From a virus: 64,000 nucleotides of DNA. Below, piece after piece: positions 52,632-62,241 of the stretch. Within the stretch, counting starts at the first letter, position 1; each line of letters opens with the position of its first letter. The notes beneath the pieces were generated by a model. It saw only the letters and a program-made list of their open reading frames with translations. It had not been told where the DNA came from and searched no databases. The translations under genes and the position numbers were made by a program. Where the stretch lies: IMG/VR virus record IMGVR_UViG_3300035169_000087, positions 35,072-99,071 of that record; one strand, given 5' to 3'.

Positions 52632-55445
52632 GTGTCCCGCCGCAGCAACCGCAACCGCACCCGGCGCCCCACCGGCCAGAGCTACCAAGTACGCCGCTCC
52701 ACCGACGCCGAAATGGCGAAAGCCGCCACCCCCGGCGTCGGGCCCGGCGCCACCCTCTACACCGGCGACCAAGTCGCCGCGCTCCTCAACGCCGGAATCA
52801 ACCCGCAAACCAGCGGCGGCTTCAACCCGCTACCCCGCCTCGACCCGCAAGTCGCCTTCGGCCCCGGGCTGCCACTACTGCCCGCCGCGATCGACCCGGT
52901 ACGCCGCGACACCGGCCGCCCCGAACCCCGCTTCAACGAATACCTCACCTCCAGCAACCTGCCCGGCGTCACCGACCGGCTCGTCCCCTGGAAAGTGCTG
53001 CGCGACGCCTCCGCCGCGGGCGGCGTACCCCGGCGCTGCATCGAGATCCGCAAGTCCGACGTCGCCACCCTCGACTGGGTCATCACCGTCACCAAGCAGG
53101 CCGTGGGCCGCGCCGAGAGCGAAAACCCCGGCCAGTCGCGCGCCGACGTGGAAGCCGACATGCGCAAGCGCCTCGGCCCACAGATCGTGCGCTGCACACA
53201 GTTCTGGGAGCGCCCCGACCCCGGTCAGGACGAAGACTGGATCGAGTGGATCAGCAAACTCCTCGAGGAACACTTCGTCCTCGACGCGATCGCGATCTAC
53301 CCGCGCATGACGTACGGCGGCGACCTGTACGCCATGGAGATCCTGGACGGCAGCACCGTCAAGATCCTGCGGGACTACCGCGGCGGCAAACCGGCACCCC
53401 CGTCGCCCGCCTACCAGCAGATGCTGTGGGGTTTCCCCCGCGGCGAATACGTCGCCGACGTCGACGAGCAGGGCAACATTCCCGGCGGCTACCCCGCCGA
53501 CACCCTGATCTACAAGCGGCGCAACGTGCGCGCCACCACCCCCTACGGGTTCAGCGCCGTCGAACAATGCCTCGAAGACCTCGACGTGTGGCTGCGGCGC
53601 CGCGCCTGGATCCGTGCCGAATACACCGAGGGCACCGTCCCGGCTGCGATGCTGCGCAACACCGCCGCGAACTCCTGGACCCCGCAGCAGGTCCTCGAAT
53701 ACGAGACCGCCCTCAACGACGCCTGGTCCGGGCAGACCCTGGAACGCCACCGGCTGCGGATCCTGCCGCCCGGGTTCGAACTCGAATCGATGCCGGACGT
53801 CGCGGAGCGCTACAAGCCCGAGTACGACCTGTTCCTGCTCAAGCAGCTCGCGAACCACTTCTCGACCACGATCGCGGAACTCAACTTCACCGAGACCGGC
53901 GGCATCGGCAGCAGCGGGTACCACGAGGGCCAGTCGGACATCCGGGAACGCACCGCGACGATGCCGCTGTACCGCTGGCTGCAGAAACTGATCACGCAGA
54001 TCTCGCGGCGGCACCTCGGCATGCCGGCCGAGCTCGAGTTCCGGATCCTGGGCCTGGAGGAAGAGGACGAGGCCGCCGCTGACGCCGTCGCCGACGCGCA
54101 GGTCAAGTCCGGGCGGATGACGTACAACGAGGACCGGGACCGGCGCGGGCTGCCCCGTTACCCGTTCCCCGAGGCCGACATGCCGATCCTCTCGACGACC
54201 CGCGGCGTGATCTTCCTGGAGGGTTCGAGCAAGCTCGCGCCGCCCGGGGAGACCATCACCCCCGTGGAGGCGCCGCCGCGTAAGGACGATGACGGCGACG
54301 GGGTACCCGACGACCTGGAGCCCGCGAAGGACGAAGCGGAGAGCGGCGACGCAGACACGCAGACGACCGACCGGCCCGCACCGCCTGCGGTCAAGGCGGA
54401 GATCGCCGCATACCGCAACTGGGCGCGGCGCAACCCCAAACCCGGCCGGTCCTTCCACGCCGAGATCCTCACCAAAGCCGACGCGCCCGCAGACATGGCC
54501 GGCGACCCGCGCGTCACGTTCACCACGGCGGGCGGTCGCGACCCCGCCCCAAAAGTCGGTGACCCGGCCCGGCCGCACTGGCCGGGCTGGGACCGGGACA
54601 AGGCGACCGCCGCCGTGTGGGCGCCCCGCATCCGCAAGGCCCTGCGCCGCGCGCTGAACACTAGGGCGCTCGCCGAAGCGTGGCTCGCCGCAAGCCACCC
54701 CGCGCTGCGCAAAGCCGACGAGGCGGACCTACCCGACGACTTCAGCGACCAGCCCGACGGCCCGGACGTGTACGGCCCGGACCCCGGCGGCTGGCTCGCC
54801 GAGTACGGCGTCGACCTCACCACCGTGCTGGCCGCGCTGATCGTCGGCCTGTGGGTCGAGGGCTACGCGATCGGCGACCTGTCCGCGACCGCCGTGCTGA
54901 CCGGCACGGCGGACGTCGACTGGTCCCGGTGGACGCCCGGGGATGCCGACGCCGCGCGGCTCGTGCTGGATGAGAACGGGCGCAACGGCCTGAAACTGCT
55001 ACTGGATCAGGCCGGGATCAGCATCCGGTCGATCGCCGCAGGGCGGCTGGACAAGCTCGCGCAGGCCCTGGCTGACGCGCTGGCGCGCGGAGACTCCTCC
55101 GCCGCGCTCGCCGCCGCACTGCGCGGGATCCTCGACGACCCGGCGTGGGCCGACATGGTGGCGATCACCGAACTGGCGCGCGCCACCAGTACCGCGTCGA
55201 TGAACAGCTACCGCGCCAACGGCATCGAAGCGACGTACTGGGCTTCGGCTGACGACGACAGGGTCTGTCCCCTGTGCGAGGAGAACGAGGCTCAGGGCGC
55301 GGTGCCGCTCGGAGCGGCGTTCCCCAGCGGAGACCCGCAGCCACCTATCCACCCGCTGGATAGGTGCTGTCTTCTGCCCTCGGTCGTGGCGCTATCCGAG
55401 ATCGACCCGGCCGATCTGGCTGGGGTCGGCGCAGTCAACGGCTGA
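52632..55445 (+). CDS. Portal protein fused to MuF-like head protein
   Basis: 937 aa, GTG with CCGAGGAGG upstream. Portal part through about residue 560 (WKVLRDASAAGGVPRR, TPYGFSAVEQCLEDL, FSTTIAELNFTETGG); acidic linker; then a C-terminal MuF region ending ASADDDRVCPLCEENEAQGA and HPLDRCCLLPS, the CxxC/Cys pattern of Mu gpF-type head morphogenesis proteins. Portal and MuF are separate genes in many phages, fused here. It forms the DNA channel and helps head maturation. Confidence 0.9.
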   Translation: MSRRSNRNRTRRPTGQSYQVRRSTDAEMAKAATPGVGPGATLYTGDQVAALLNAGINPQTSGGFNPLPRLDPQVAFGPGLPLLPAAIDPVRRDTGRPEPRFNEYLTSSNLPGVTDRLVPWKVLRDASAAGGVPRRCIEIRKSDVATLDWVITVTKQAVGRAESENPGQSRADVEADMRKRLGPQIVRCTQFWERPDPGQDEDWIEWISKLLEEHFVLDAIAIYPRMTYGGDLYAMEILDGSTVKILRDYRGGKPAPPSPAYQQMLWGFPRGEYVADVDEQGNIPGGYPADTLIYKRRNVRATTPYGFSAVEQCLEDLDVWLRRRAWIRAEYTEGTVPAAMLRNTAANSWTPQQVLEYETALNDAWSGQTLERHRLRILPPGFELESMPDVAERYKPEYDLFLLKQLANHFSTTIAELNFTETGGIGSSGYHEGQSDIRERTATMPLYRWLQKLITQISRRHLGMPAELEFRILGLEEEDEAAADAVADAQVKSGRMTYNEDRDRRGLPRYPFPEADMPILSTTRGVIFLEGSSKLAPPGETITPVEAPPRKDDDGDGVPDDLEPAKDEAESGDADTQTTDRPAPPAVKAEIAAYRNWARRNPKPGRSFHAEILTKADAPADMAGDPRVTFTTAGGRDPAPKVGDPARPHWPGWDRDKATAAVWAPRIRKALRRALNTRALAEAWLAASHPALRKADEADLPDDFSDQPDGPDVYGPDPGGWLAEYGVDLTTVLAALIVGLWVEGYAIGDLSATAVLTGTADVDWSRWTPGDADAARLVLDENGRNGLKLLLDQAGISIRSIAAGRLDKLAQALADALARGDSSAALAAALRGILDDPAWADMVAITELARATSTASMNSYRANGIEATYWASADDDRVCPLCEENEAQGAVPLGAAFPSGDPQPPIHPLDRCCLLPSVVALSEIDPADLAGVGAVNG

Positions 55446-55512
55446 GATCCGCACCCGCAGCGCACGATGAGCCGCCGCCGCGCGGCCCTTTCGCATACCC
55501 GAAGGAGGCGAC

Positions 55513-57546
55513 GTGGCCACACCCGACCTCCTTGAGGTCTACGCCCCGATCCTGAAGAAGGAGAAGGACCCGAAGACCGGGCATCTCTACGTCTACGGCA
55601 AGATCACCGGCTCCGACCTGGATCACGACCAGCAGCGGATGGATCCGGGCTGGCTCAAGACCGCCGTCCCGGACTGGTTTCGCATCGGTAACCTGCGTCT
55701 CCAGCACGACCCTAAGACCGCGATCGGCAAGGCCGTCGAGCTCGAGGAGAAGAACGACGGCTGGTACATCGGCGCGAAGGTCGTGGACCGGGACGCGATC
55801 GTCAAGGTCGAAGAGGACGTGCTCACCGGGTTCTCCATCGGTGTGAAGAACCATCGGCTCGACTTCTCCAACAAGGCGGACGCGCCCAACGGCACGTGCG
55901 TGGCCGGGCGGATCGTGGAGACCTCGCTCGTCGATGCGCCCTGCCTGGGTAGCGCCAAGATCGCCGATCACTGGCGGCTGCCGCTGGCCAAGGCGGACGG
56001 AAGCGGCGAACTCCAGACCGTCGAGGAGCCCACGCTCGAGCGCGTCGCCTCGCCGACCTACGGCCTTCCCGCCGAACTGTTCGACCGTCTCGCCGCGCCG
56101 GTCAAGCAGGCTCTCGCGGATCTCGCCGCCGCTGGCGCGCAAGTCGACGCACACCCCGAGGCCCCTGCGGACGCCGAGAAGGCTGACGCCCCCACGCCTT
56201 TGGTGGTGAACGTGACGGTGTCCGGCTCGGTCACGAGGTCAGGCGAGTTGGCCGACGAACTGCGCAAGGCGGCCGCGCAGTACGCCACCCGCGCCGCCTC
56301 CACCGCGGGCGAGCCGCTGGAGAAGGCATACACGGCCGAGCAGAAGCGCCAGGCGCTCGCCGCCGGCCAGGCGATGCCCAACGCGAAGGGCGAACCGTCC
56401 TACACGATCAAGACGAAGGCCGACCTGCGGCGCGCCATCAAGGCCGTCGGCCGCGGAAACGCCGATCACAACGACGTGAGAAAGCACATCCTGACCCGGG
56501 CCAAGGCCCTCGGATTGGAGAGCATGGTGCCCGAGAACTGGAACGCCGACGGATCGCTCAAGGATGCGGCCAAGGCCGACACCGCGACGATCGAGAAGGC
56601 CGAGGCGCTGCTGCGTGACGTGCGCGCCCTCGTCCCGGACCTCGCCAAGGCCGACGACGGTGACGACGCGGACGGCGGCGAGGACGGCGGCGAGGACGAG
56701 TCCGGGGACATCGCGGGCGCGCAGGAAGCGATCACCGCGATCGCGAAGCTGATCGTGTCCGAAGCCGAATCCCTCGCGCAGGGCAACCTCAACGAGGCGT
56801 GCGACATCGCGCTGCTGCTGGACGCCGTGCGCGCTCTGAAGTGGTTCCAGGCCAACGAGCGCAATGAGCAGTCCGGCCTCGACGACGGCGCGCTGATGCT
56901 CGCCGACAACCCGGCCGGCACCGACCTGCTCAAGGCCGACGGCAAGAACAGCGGCAACCTCGCGCCCCCGTTCAAGAAGAAGGGCACGAAGGCGTCCGAC
57001 GCCGAAGACGACTCCGACGGCGACGCAGGCGACGACGCTGACGAGCCGGACGACGAGGACGAGAAGCCGGCCGCGAAGAAGAAGACTGCGGCGAAGGCGG
57101 ACGGCGCCGAGCCCCTGCTGACGAAGGCCGAAGCCACCGACGCCATCAACGCCGCCGTCGCAGCCGCACTCGCCCAGAACAACGCACCCCAGAGCGTTCC
57201 GGCCCCCGCGCCGGACACCGTGACCAAGACCGAACTCGCAGACATGGTCAAGAACGCAGTGGCAGAGGCCCGGTCCGCCGACGAGGAGCGCATCACCGCG
57301 CTCACGGCCGACCTGGCGAAGGCCCAAGGCGATCTGAACGCCATCAAGGCGACGCCGGTCCCCGGCGGCCCGGTGCTCACACGCACCGCCGCCCAGCAGG
57401 AGTCCGCGCTGCAAAGCGACTCCCAGGCGCTGCACGCGCAGGCCAACGCGCTCCTGGCGAAGGCGGAGGCGTTCTCCGCGAACCGGGACCTGTCCGAGGG
57501 CTACCGGCAGCGCGCCAAGGCGCTGCTCGCGAAAGCCGCCGCCTGA
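55513..57546 (+). CDS. Prohead serine protease with long scaffold-like C-terminus
   Basis: 677 aa, GTG after GAAGGAGG. The N-terminal third fits the caudovirus prohead (XkdF-type) protease: SDLDHDQQRMDPGWLK and GRIVETSLVDAPCLGS. The rest is acidic, Ala/Lys/Asp-rich and helical, with a terminal coiled segment ALTADLAKAQGDLNAIKATP, as expected of a scaffold that is digested during maturation. Fusion of protease and scaffold is known in several phages. Confidence 0.85.
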   Translation: MATPDLLEVYAPILKKEKDPKTGHLYVYGKITGSDLDHDQQRMDPGWLKTAVPDWFRIGNLRLQHDPKTAIGKAVELEEKNDGWYIGAKVVDRDAIVKVEEDVLTGFSIGVKNHRLDFSNKADAPNGTCVAGRIVETSLVDAPCLGSAKIADHWRLPLAKADGSGELQTVEEPTLERVASPTYGLPAELFDRLAAPVKQALADLAAAGAQVDAHPEAPADAEKADAPTPLVVNVTVSGSVTRSGELADELRKAAAQYATRAASTAGEPLEKAYTAEQKRQALAAGQAMPNAKGEPSYTIKTKADLRRAIKAVGRGNADHNDVRKHILTRAKALGLESMVPENWNADGSLKDAAKADTATIEKAEALLRDVRALVPDLAKADDGDDADGGEDGGEDESGDIAGAQEAITAIAKLIVSEAESLAQGNLNEACDIALLLDAVRALKWFQANERNEQSGLDDGALMLADNPAGTDLLKADGKNSGNLAPPFKKKGTKASDAEDDSDGDAGDDADEPDDEDEKPAAKKKTAAKADGAEPLLTKAEATDAINAAVAAALAQNNAPQSVPAPAPDTVTKTELADMVKNAVAEARSADEERITALTADLAKAQGDLNAIKATPVPGGPVLTRTAAQQESALQSDSQALHAQANALLAKAEAFSANRDLSEGYRQRAKALLAKAAA

Positions 57547-57575
57547 CCCACCGCACCACCCCCACCGACCATCCA

Positions 57576-57600
57576 GGCCCCGCCACCGTGCGGGGCCTTT
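57576..57600 (+). terminator. Terminator/attenuator before capsid gene
   Basis: GGCCCCGC (57576-57583) pairs with GCGGGGCC (57590-57597), then TTT. It lies 22 bases before the capsid start, so it may separate or attenuate transcripts to give high capsid output. Confidence 0.6.
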
Positions 57601-57621
57601 CGCATGGAAGGAGCAGAGCTC

Positions 57622-59367
57622 ATGGCTCTGCCCGCGAACCTCGAACTGCTCTTCGGCGAGTCGCCGGAAGCCCCGACGCTGTCGAAGGCGGAAGTCTCCG
57701 AGCGCTTCGACGACCTGGTCAAGTCCATCGGCACCATGCCGGAGCGGGAGTTGTCCCGCGAGGAGATCGTCACCTCGTTCAAGGCCGGTCGCCCGATCGA
57801 CTTCTCCGACCGCCCGACCACCGCCTACGAGTACGTGGCGAAGGCGCTGGGCTCCCCGGAGCTGACCAAGTCGGTGTCCGCCGACACGGTCGCCTCGGTG
57901 ATGGCGGCCCTGGACGGGCTCAAGGCCCAGCAGCCGGACCTGGTCAAGGACATCAACCTGACCAGCCCGGTCGGTACCGGCCTGGTCGCGTTCGACCTGG
58001 AGGCGCCCGCGAAGATCCTCGCGCCGCGGCCCACGCCGCTGCGCAACTCGATCCCCCGGATCAAGGGCAGCGGCACCAGCCACCGGTTCAAGGTGATCTC
58101 CGGGTTCACCGGTTCCGGTACCGGCGGCGTCGGCAACATCCACCCCGGCATCCTGGACACCACGCAGAACAACTTCGCGCCGTCCGGCGCGGGTAACTCG
58201 CTGTACTACGCCCGCGGCCCGAAGATCCAGTACGCGGGCTCGGACGTCATCCTGCCCTACAGCCAGTTCAGCATGTCGGACGAGGTGACCTGGTCCGCGC
58301 AGTACGCCGGCCAGGGCTACCAGGACATCCGGCAGCTCTCGCGCACCAGCCTGCTGTACGCCAGCATGCTGATGGAGGAGCGGATGCTGCTGATGGGCCG
58401 CGGCACCGCCTCCGGGTACTCGGGTGCTCTGGCCGCGCCGACCGGCACGTCACTGGTGGACAACACGGTCGGCACCGGGCAGGTCGCGCTGACCGGGTAC
58501 ACCACGAACATCTACGTGTACGTCACCGCAGACGCGGGAGCTTTCGGCGAGTCGGTGGTCTCCACGGTGGCGACGATCGCGCCGACCTCGACGCACAACG
58601 TGGTGCTGCGGCTGACCGACGTGCCGCAGGCGCTGGGCTACAAGGTGTACATCGGTACGGGCGCGTCGCAGCCGGCGAACTCGGCGTTCTTCTTCTACGG
58701 CCGGTTCTCGAACCAGGCCGCGAACGGCGGCGGCACGGGCGGCACGGGCATCGTGCTGCAGGGCGCGATCCCGACGACGGGCGCGAACCCGCCCACCGCG
58801 GACACCTCGGCGTATGGCGCCGGGTACGACGGGATCCTGGCGTGGTGCATGGGCTCCTCGTCCGGCTACAACGTCAAGATCAACTCGACGTTCTCGACGA
58901 GCAACCCGGGCAGCGAGTTCCAGACCGCGTTCGCGTCGCTGTACGGCAGCGTGAAGGCGGACCCGGACCGGATCCTGTACAACGGCGCCGACCGCAAGCA
59001 GCAGTCCGACACGCTCAAGGCGGGCACCAGCAACAACTACTTCCTGCAGATCACGCAGGACGAGGTGCGTGGTGTCGCGCTCGGCTCCGTCGCCGTCGCG
59101 ATCATGAACGAGACGACCGGCAAGCGCGTCGAGATGGAAGTCAACCCGTGGATGCCGCAGGGCGTCTGCCCGATCGTCTCCGACGCACTGCCGATCCCGG
59201 ACACCCAGGTCTCCAACGTCTGGTCCGTGTGCAACGTCCAGGAGCTGATGGGCATCGACTGGCCCGTCACGCAGTTCGCGTACGAGTCGTCAAGCTATTG
59301 GTACGGCACGCTGCTATGTTACGCCCCGGCCTGGAACGGCTGCATCTCCGGCGTGACGGCCGCATAG
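57622..59367 (+). CDS. Major capsid protein (HK97-like), candidate
   Basis: 581 aa from ATG 57622, 8 bases after GGAAGGAG; an ATG at 57604 has no spacing. Its place after the protease, the long N-terminal helical arm, GPKIQYAGSDVILPYSQFSM and the C-terminal GKRVEMEVNPWMPQGVCPIV segment suggest the major head protein. A Gly/Thr/Ala-rich section from about residue 275 to 400 looks like an inserted domain of Ig type, longer than usual. Fold not testable here. Confidence 0.8.
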   Translation: MALPANLELLFGESPEAPTLSKAEVSERFDDLVKSIGTMPERELSREEIVTSFKAGRPIDFSDRPTTAYEYVAKALGSPELTKSVSADTVASVMAALDGLKAQQPDLVKDINLTSPVGTGLVAFDLEAPAKILAPRPTPLRNSIPRIKGSGTSHRFKVISGFTGSGTGGVGNIHPGILDTTQNNFAPSGAGNSLYYARGPKIQYAGSDVILPYSQFSMSDEVTWSAQYAGQGYQDIRQLSRTSLLYASMLMEERMLLMGRGTASGYSGALAAPTGTSLVDNTVGTGQVALTGYTTNIYVYVTADAGAFGESVVSTVATIAPTSTHNVVLRLTDVPQALGYKVYIGTGASQPANSAFFFYGRFSNQAANGGGTGGTGIVLQGAIPTTGANPPTADTSAYGAGYDGILAWCMGSSSGYNVKINSTFSTSNPGSEFQTAFASLYGSVKADPDRILYNGADRKQQSDTLKAGTSNNYFLQITQDEVRGVALGSVAVAIMNETTGKRVEMEVNPWMPQGVCPIVSDALPIPDTQVSNVWSVCNVQELMGIDWPVTQFAYESSSYWYGTLLCYAPAWNGCISGVTAA

Positions 59368-59387
59368 CAGCCTGCTGATATAGCGTG

Positions 59388-59414
59388 GTGGCCGGGGCTC
59401 GATGCCCCGGCCAC
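59388..59414 (+). terminator. Strong hairpin after capsid gene
   Basis: GTGGCCGGGGC (59388-59398) pairs perfectly with GCCCCGGCCAC (59404-59414), loop TCGAT. No U-run. It follows the capsid stop by 21 bases and probably ends or stabilises the capsid transcript. Confidence 0.65.
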
Positions 59415-59428
59415 TGCCAGCCCGTAGC

Positions 59429-59462
59429 GAAGGCCCGATACCGGAAGCGGTGTCGGGCCTTC
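59429..59462 (+). other. Second long hairpin after capsid gene
   Basis: GAAGGCCCGATACC (59429-59442) pairs with GGTGTCGGGCCTTC (59449-59462), 14 pairs including one G-U, around a 6-base loop. It lies immediately upstream of the 59485 gene and may also act as a terminator or processing site. Confidence 0.55.
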
Positions 59463-59484
59463 GCCATGAAGTAAGGAGTCCGCA

Positions 59485-59748
59485 ATGCGCCTGGCAGCAC
59501 CGAGCAGCACCGTCGCGGGCATGGAGGTCAAAGGCGCCCAGACCGGCCGCGTCACCCGCTACAACGGCCGGATCATGGACGTGGAGAACCCGGCGCACGT
59601 CAAGGCGCTCATGTCCGAAGGCGCGTTCCCCGTGTCCCTGGCCGGACGCACAAGCGCCGGGCTCGGCTACCGCTGCCCGGCGTGCGGGCACGGCTCGTAC
59701 TTCGTCCGCTGCGGCAAGTGCGGCGGCGACTGTGAAAGGGAGGGCTGA
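59485..59748 (+). CDS. Zinc-ribbon protein of the head-tail region
   Basis: 87 aa, ATG after GTAAGGAGT. C-terminal GYRCPACGHGSYFVRCGKCG is a Cys4 zinc ribbon. N-terminal half is strand-rich. Position suggests a small virion or assembly protein. Confidence 0.7.
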   Translation: MRLAAPSSTVAGMEVKGAQTGRVTRYNGRIMDVENPAHVKALMSEGAFPVSLAGRTSAGLGYRCPACGHGSYFVRCGKCGGDCEREG

Positions 59749-60104
59749 TGCCCCCGCGCACCCGCAAGACCGCCGAGACCCAGCCGCCCGCGCCGTCGCT
59801 CGAAGACGCCGCGACCGACGCCGACACCAGCCCGGAAGCGCCCGAGCAAGACCCGGGCGCAGCCGGACCCGAGGTGAGCCAGCCGGACAACGCGTCCGCC
59901 GAGGACGCGTCCGAGCAGCAGCCCACGGCCGGCGACCCCGCGCCCGCGCCGATCCAGCCGCCGTCACTGACCTACCACTGGGTGTCGGTCAACGGCGACG
60001 GCTCCGAACCCTGCCGCCACTGCCCGCCCGGCGCACCACCGGCTGGCGCAGGCTCCTACGGCTGCCCGCACGGCCAGTGGGTGCGCGTCCAGGACGCCGA
60101 CTGA
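59748..60104 (+). CDS. Hypothetical acidic protein
   Basis: 118 aa, ATG in a TGATG overlap. Pro/Ala/Glu-rich (MPPRTRKTAETQPPAPS start), then HWVSVNGDGSEPCRHCPPGA and CPHGQWVRVQDAD: a small Cys/His motif at the end. The MPPRTR start also opens the 62693 product. Confidence 0.65.
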   Translation: MPPRTRKTAETQPPAPSLEDAATDADTSPEAPEQDPGAAGPEVSQPDNASAEDASEQQPTAGDPAPAPIQPPSLTYHWVSVNGDGSEPCRHCPPGAPPAGAGSYGCPHGQWVRVQDAD

Positions 60105-60562
60105 TGGGAAAGATCGTGCGCGGCAACGGCTCGGCCGCCGTCGCCGTGAGCAGCAGCGGCCAGGACTACCCCGCCGCGCAGGCGGTGGCCCTGACAGACG
60201 GGGAGAACAACCTGGTTTCCCTCGCCGGCGGCGCACTGCCCACCTCCTCCGGTTCCGGCCCCACCGCCTCCCTGAGTGCCGTCACCGCGACCGGGGCGGG
60301 CACGGTCGTCGACCTCGGCGTGGTGCGCTCCTCGCACACCATGCAGACCACCGTCAGCGGCGCGCCCGCCACCGTGTCCGTCAACCTCGAAGGCTCCCTC
60401 GCCGCGGCCGGACCGTGGGCGGTGCTCGCGAACTCCACCTCCACCACCGGGGACGTGCAGACCGCGTCGGGCAAGGCCGTGCGGTACGTGCGCGCGAACC
60501 TGGTGACCCTCACCGGCGGCACCGCGCCCACCGTCACCGCCCTGATCGCCTCCGCACAGTAG
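60104..60562 (+). CDS. Head decoration/structural protein, candidate
   Basis: 152 aa from ATG 60104 (TGATG overlap). Ala/Ser/Thr/Gly/Val-rich beta protein (VALTDGENNLVSLAGGALPT; TVSVNLEGSLAAAGPW), in the place where decoration or minor head proteins are encoded. Role inferred. Confidence 0.6.
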   Translation: MGKIVRGNGSAAVAVSSSGQDYPAAQAVALTDGENNLVSLAGGALPTSSGSGPTASLSAVTATGAGTVVDLGVVRSSHTMQTTVSGAPATVSVNLEGSLAAAGPWAVLANSTSTTGDVQTASGKAVRYVRANLVTLTGGTAPTVTALIASAQ

Positions 60563-60739
60563 ATGGCCGTCACCGTGCGCCTCGCCGCCCCGCGCAGCGA
60601 GAAGATCGCCCACGAACTGGGCGAGGAGTTCACCGTGGACGGCGACGGCAACCTCGTGATCACCGCACGCGAAGGCCGCGCCGAACGCGCCGTGGCGATT
60701 TACGCGGCCGGGACATGGCTCAGCGCCGAAACCGACTGA
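60563..60739 (+). CDS. Small hypothetical protein
   Basis: 58 aa, ATG immediately after the previous stop (no gap). RLAAPRSEKIAHELGEEFTV followed by DGDGNLVITAREGRAERAV, alternating helix and strand. Unknown. Confidence 0.6.
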   Translation: MAVTVRLAAPRSEKIAHELGEEFTVDGDGNLVITAREGRAERAVAIYAAGTWLSAETD

Positions 60740-60779
60740 CCGCCCGTATTCGGCGACCGCGCGAACGGAGGCGGCCGCG

Positions 60780-61664
60780 TTGATCACCCCGTACGTGTCG
60801 GTCGGCTCGTTCAAAGCCCACCCCACCTACCTGGACCTCGGCGACCTGCGCTACGGCGACCCGTCCTCCACCGACCAGGACGCGCAGCTCAACGACCTGC
60901 TGCTGATGTCCAGTGCGTGGGCCGACGGGTACTGCGAGCAGCCGATCTCGGCGCACCAGAACACCCAGAACCTGCGCACCCGTTTCGGCCGCGACGGCAC
61001 CTTGAAGATCCACCCGGATCACACGCCCGTGATCGCGGTGTCCTCGGTCGGCTACGGCTACACGCCCACGACGCTGACCACGATCAGCAACCCGGGCGTG
61101 TGGAGCGAGGACGAACGCAACCTGGTCATCCAGATCGGCGGATCCACCAGCCCGTGGTCCGGGTCGCTGCAGTTCGGTCCCCCGACCGGCGGCTACCCGG
61201 TGTACGCGCAACTGGTCTACGCCGCCGGGTTCGTCGCCACGACCCTCGCCGCGACCGCAGCAGCCGGGGTGTCCGCGCTGCTGGTCACGGACCCCACCGG
61301 CGTGCAGCCCGGGTCGGTGTACCGCATCTGGGAACCCGGCGCCGAGGAAAGCGTCACCGTATCCTCCGCGTTCGTCCCGCCCCCGGTCACCGTGCCCCCG
61401 GTAGCCACCAGCGTCCCGCTCGCCACGCCGACGCTGTTCGCGCACGCCACAGGCCAGGACTTCACGAACATGCACAACGACACGCGCCTGGCGATCGTGA
61501 ACTACACCGTCGCGCAACTGCTGCGCCCGGACACCGCCGCCGAGGACTCCTACCCGGACACGCGCATGGCGTCCGGGACGCGGCAAACCGACTCGCGCAA
61601 GGACGGCTCCGGCCTGATCGACGAGGCCGAACGGCTCCTGGAGCGACTTCGCCGTACCAGGTAG
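60780..61664 (+). CDS. Head-tail connector (adaptor)-like protein
   Basis: 294 aa, TTG start with GGAGGCGG upstream. Contains YLDLGDLRYGDPSSTDQDAQ, a helix DLLLMSSAWADGYCEQ and a beta-rich middle. The helix-plus-long-strand plan and position fit HK97 gp6/SPP1 gp15-type adaptors. Not verified. Confidence 0.6.
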   Translation: MITPYVSVGSFKAHPTYLDLGDLRYGDPSSTDQDAQLNDLLLMSSAWADGYCEQPISAHQNTQNLRTRFGRDGTLKIHPDHTPVIAVSSVGYGYTPTTLTTISNPGVWSEDERNLVIQIGGSTSPWSGSLQFGPPTGGYPVYAQLVYAAGFVATTLAATAAAGVSALLVTDPTGVQPGSVYRIWEPGAEESVTVSSAFVPPPVTVPPVATSVPLATPTLFAHATGQDFTNMHNDTRLAIVNYTVAQLLRPDTAAEDSYPDTRMASGTRQTDSRKDGSGLIDEAERLLERLRRTR

Positions 61665-61710
61665 ACGCGCCGGCCTGCTCCCGCCCGCTCGCCGCGAGAG
61701 GGGCCGCCGC

Positions 61711-62241
61711 GTGTCGATCCAGAACGTCTTGGACGGGATCTGCCAGTACTTCGGCGGCCCCTACGACGCGACCACCCGCACCTACCGCTCCTCACTGGTC
61801 GACGGCGTCGGGGTGGTGCGCCGCGCGTGGGCGAAACGCGACAACCACGCCGACTACTTCAACGGCATGCCGCCCGGCACCCGCACCGGCAGCCAGATCG
61901 TCGTGCACATCGCGCACCAGCGCGAAACCCGCAAAGCCGTGGGCGGCGCGACCAGCGGCCTGAAACGCGCCGCGTACACGGTGGTGCTGCACTGCTACAT
62001 CCGCTCCAACACCCCGCACGCCGAGGACGCCCAAGACGACGTGTACGCGCTGCGCGACGCCCTGGTCGCCAGGCTGCGCCAGGACCGCACCCTCGGCGGC
62101 GCGGTGTTCCAGGCCGGCGAGGCGGTGGAGGGCGAAACCTCCTGGATCGAGTTCGAGTACGGGCAGGCCGAAACCAAGGACGAACTGACCAAGAACTACC
62201 TGTCCATGCAGTTCCCGGCCACCGAGTACCTCTACGCCTGA
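61711..62241 (+). CDS. Tail terminator/completion-like protein
   Basis: 176 aa, GTG. Mixed alpha/beta (QNVLDGICQYFGGPYD; AAYTVVLHCYIRSNTPHAED) with a C-terminal EFEYGQAETKDELTKNYLSM. Located right after the connector, where tail terminator proteins are usually encoded. Inferred from order. Confidence 0.6.
   Translation: MSIQNVLDGICQYFGGPYDATTRTYRSSLVDGVGVVRRAWAKRDNHADYFNGMPPGTRTGSQIVVHIAHQRETRKAVGGATSGLKRAAYTVVLHCYIRSNTPHAEDAQDDVYALRDALVARLRQDRTLGGAVFQAGEAVEGETSWIEFEYGQAETKDELTKNYLSMQFPATEYLYA

Noticed and set aside
52875-54698. 607-codon leftward open frame
   Set aside because: Shadow of the portal-MuF gene.
56239-58143. 634-codon leftward open frame opposite the protease/scaffold and capsid genes
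   Set aside because: High GC gives long shadow frames; the rightward genes have domains, ribosome sites and phage order.
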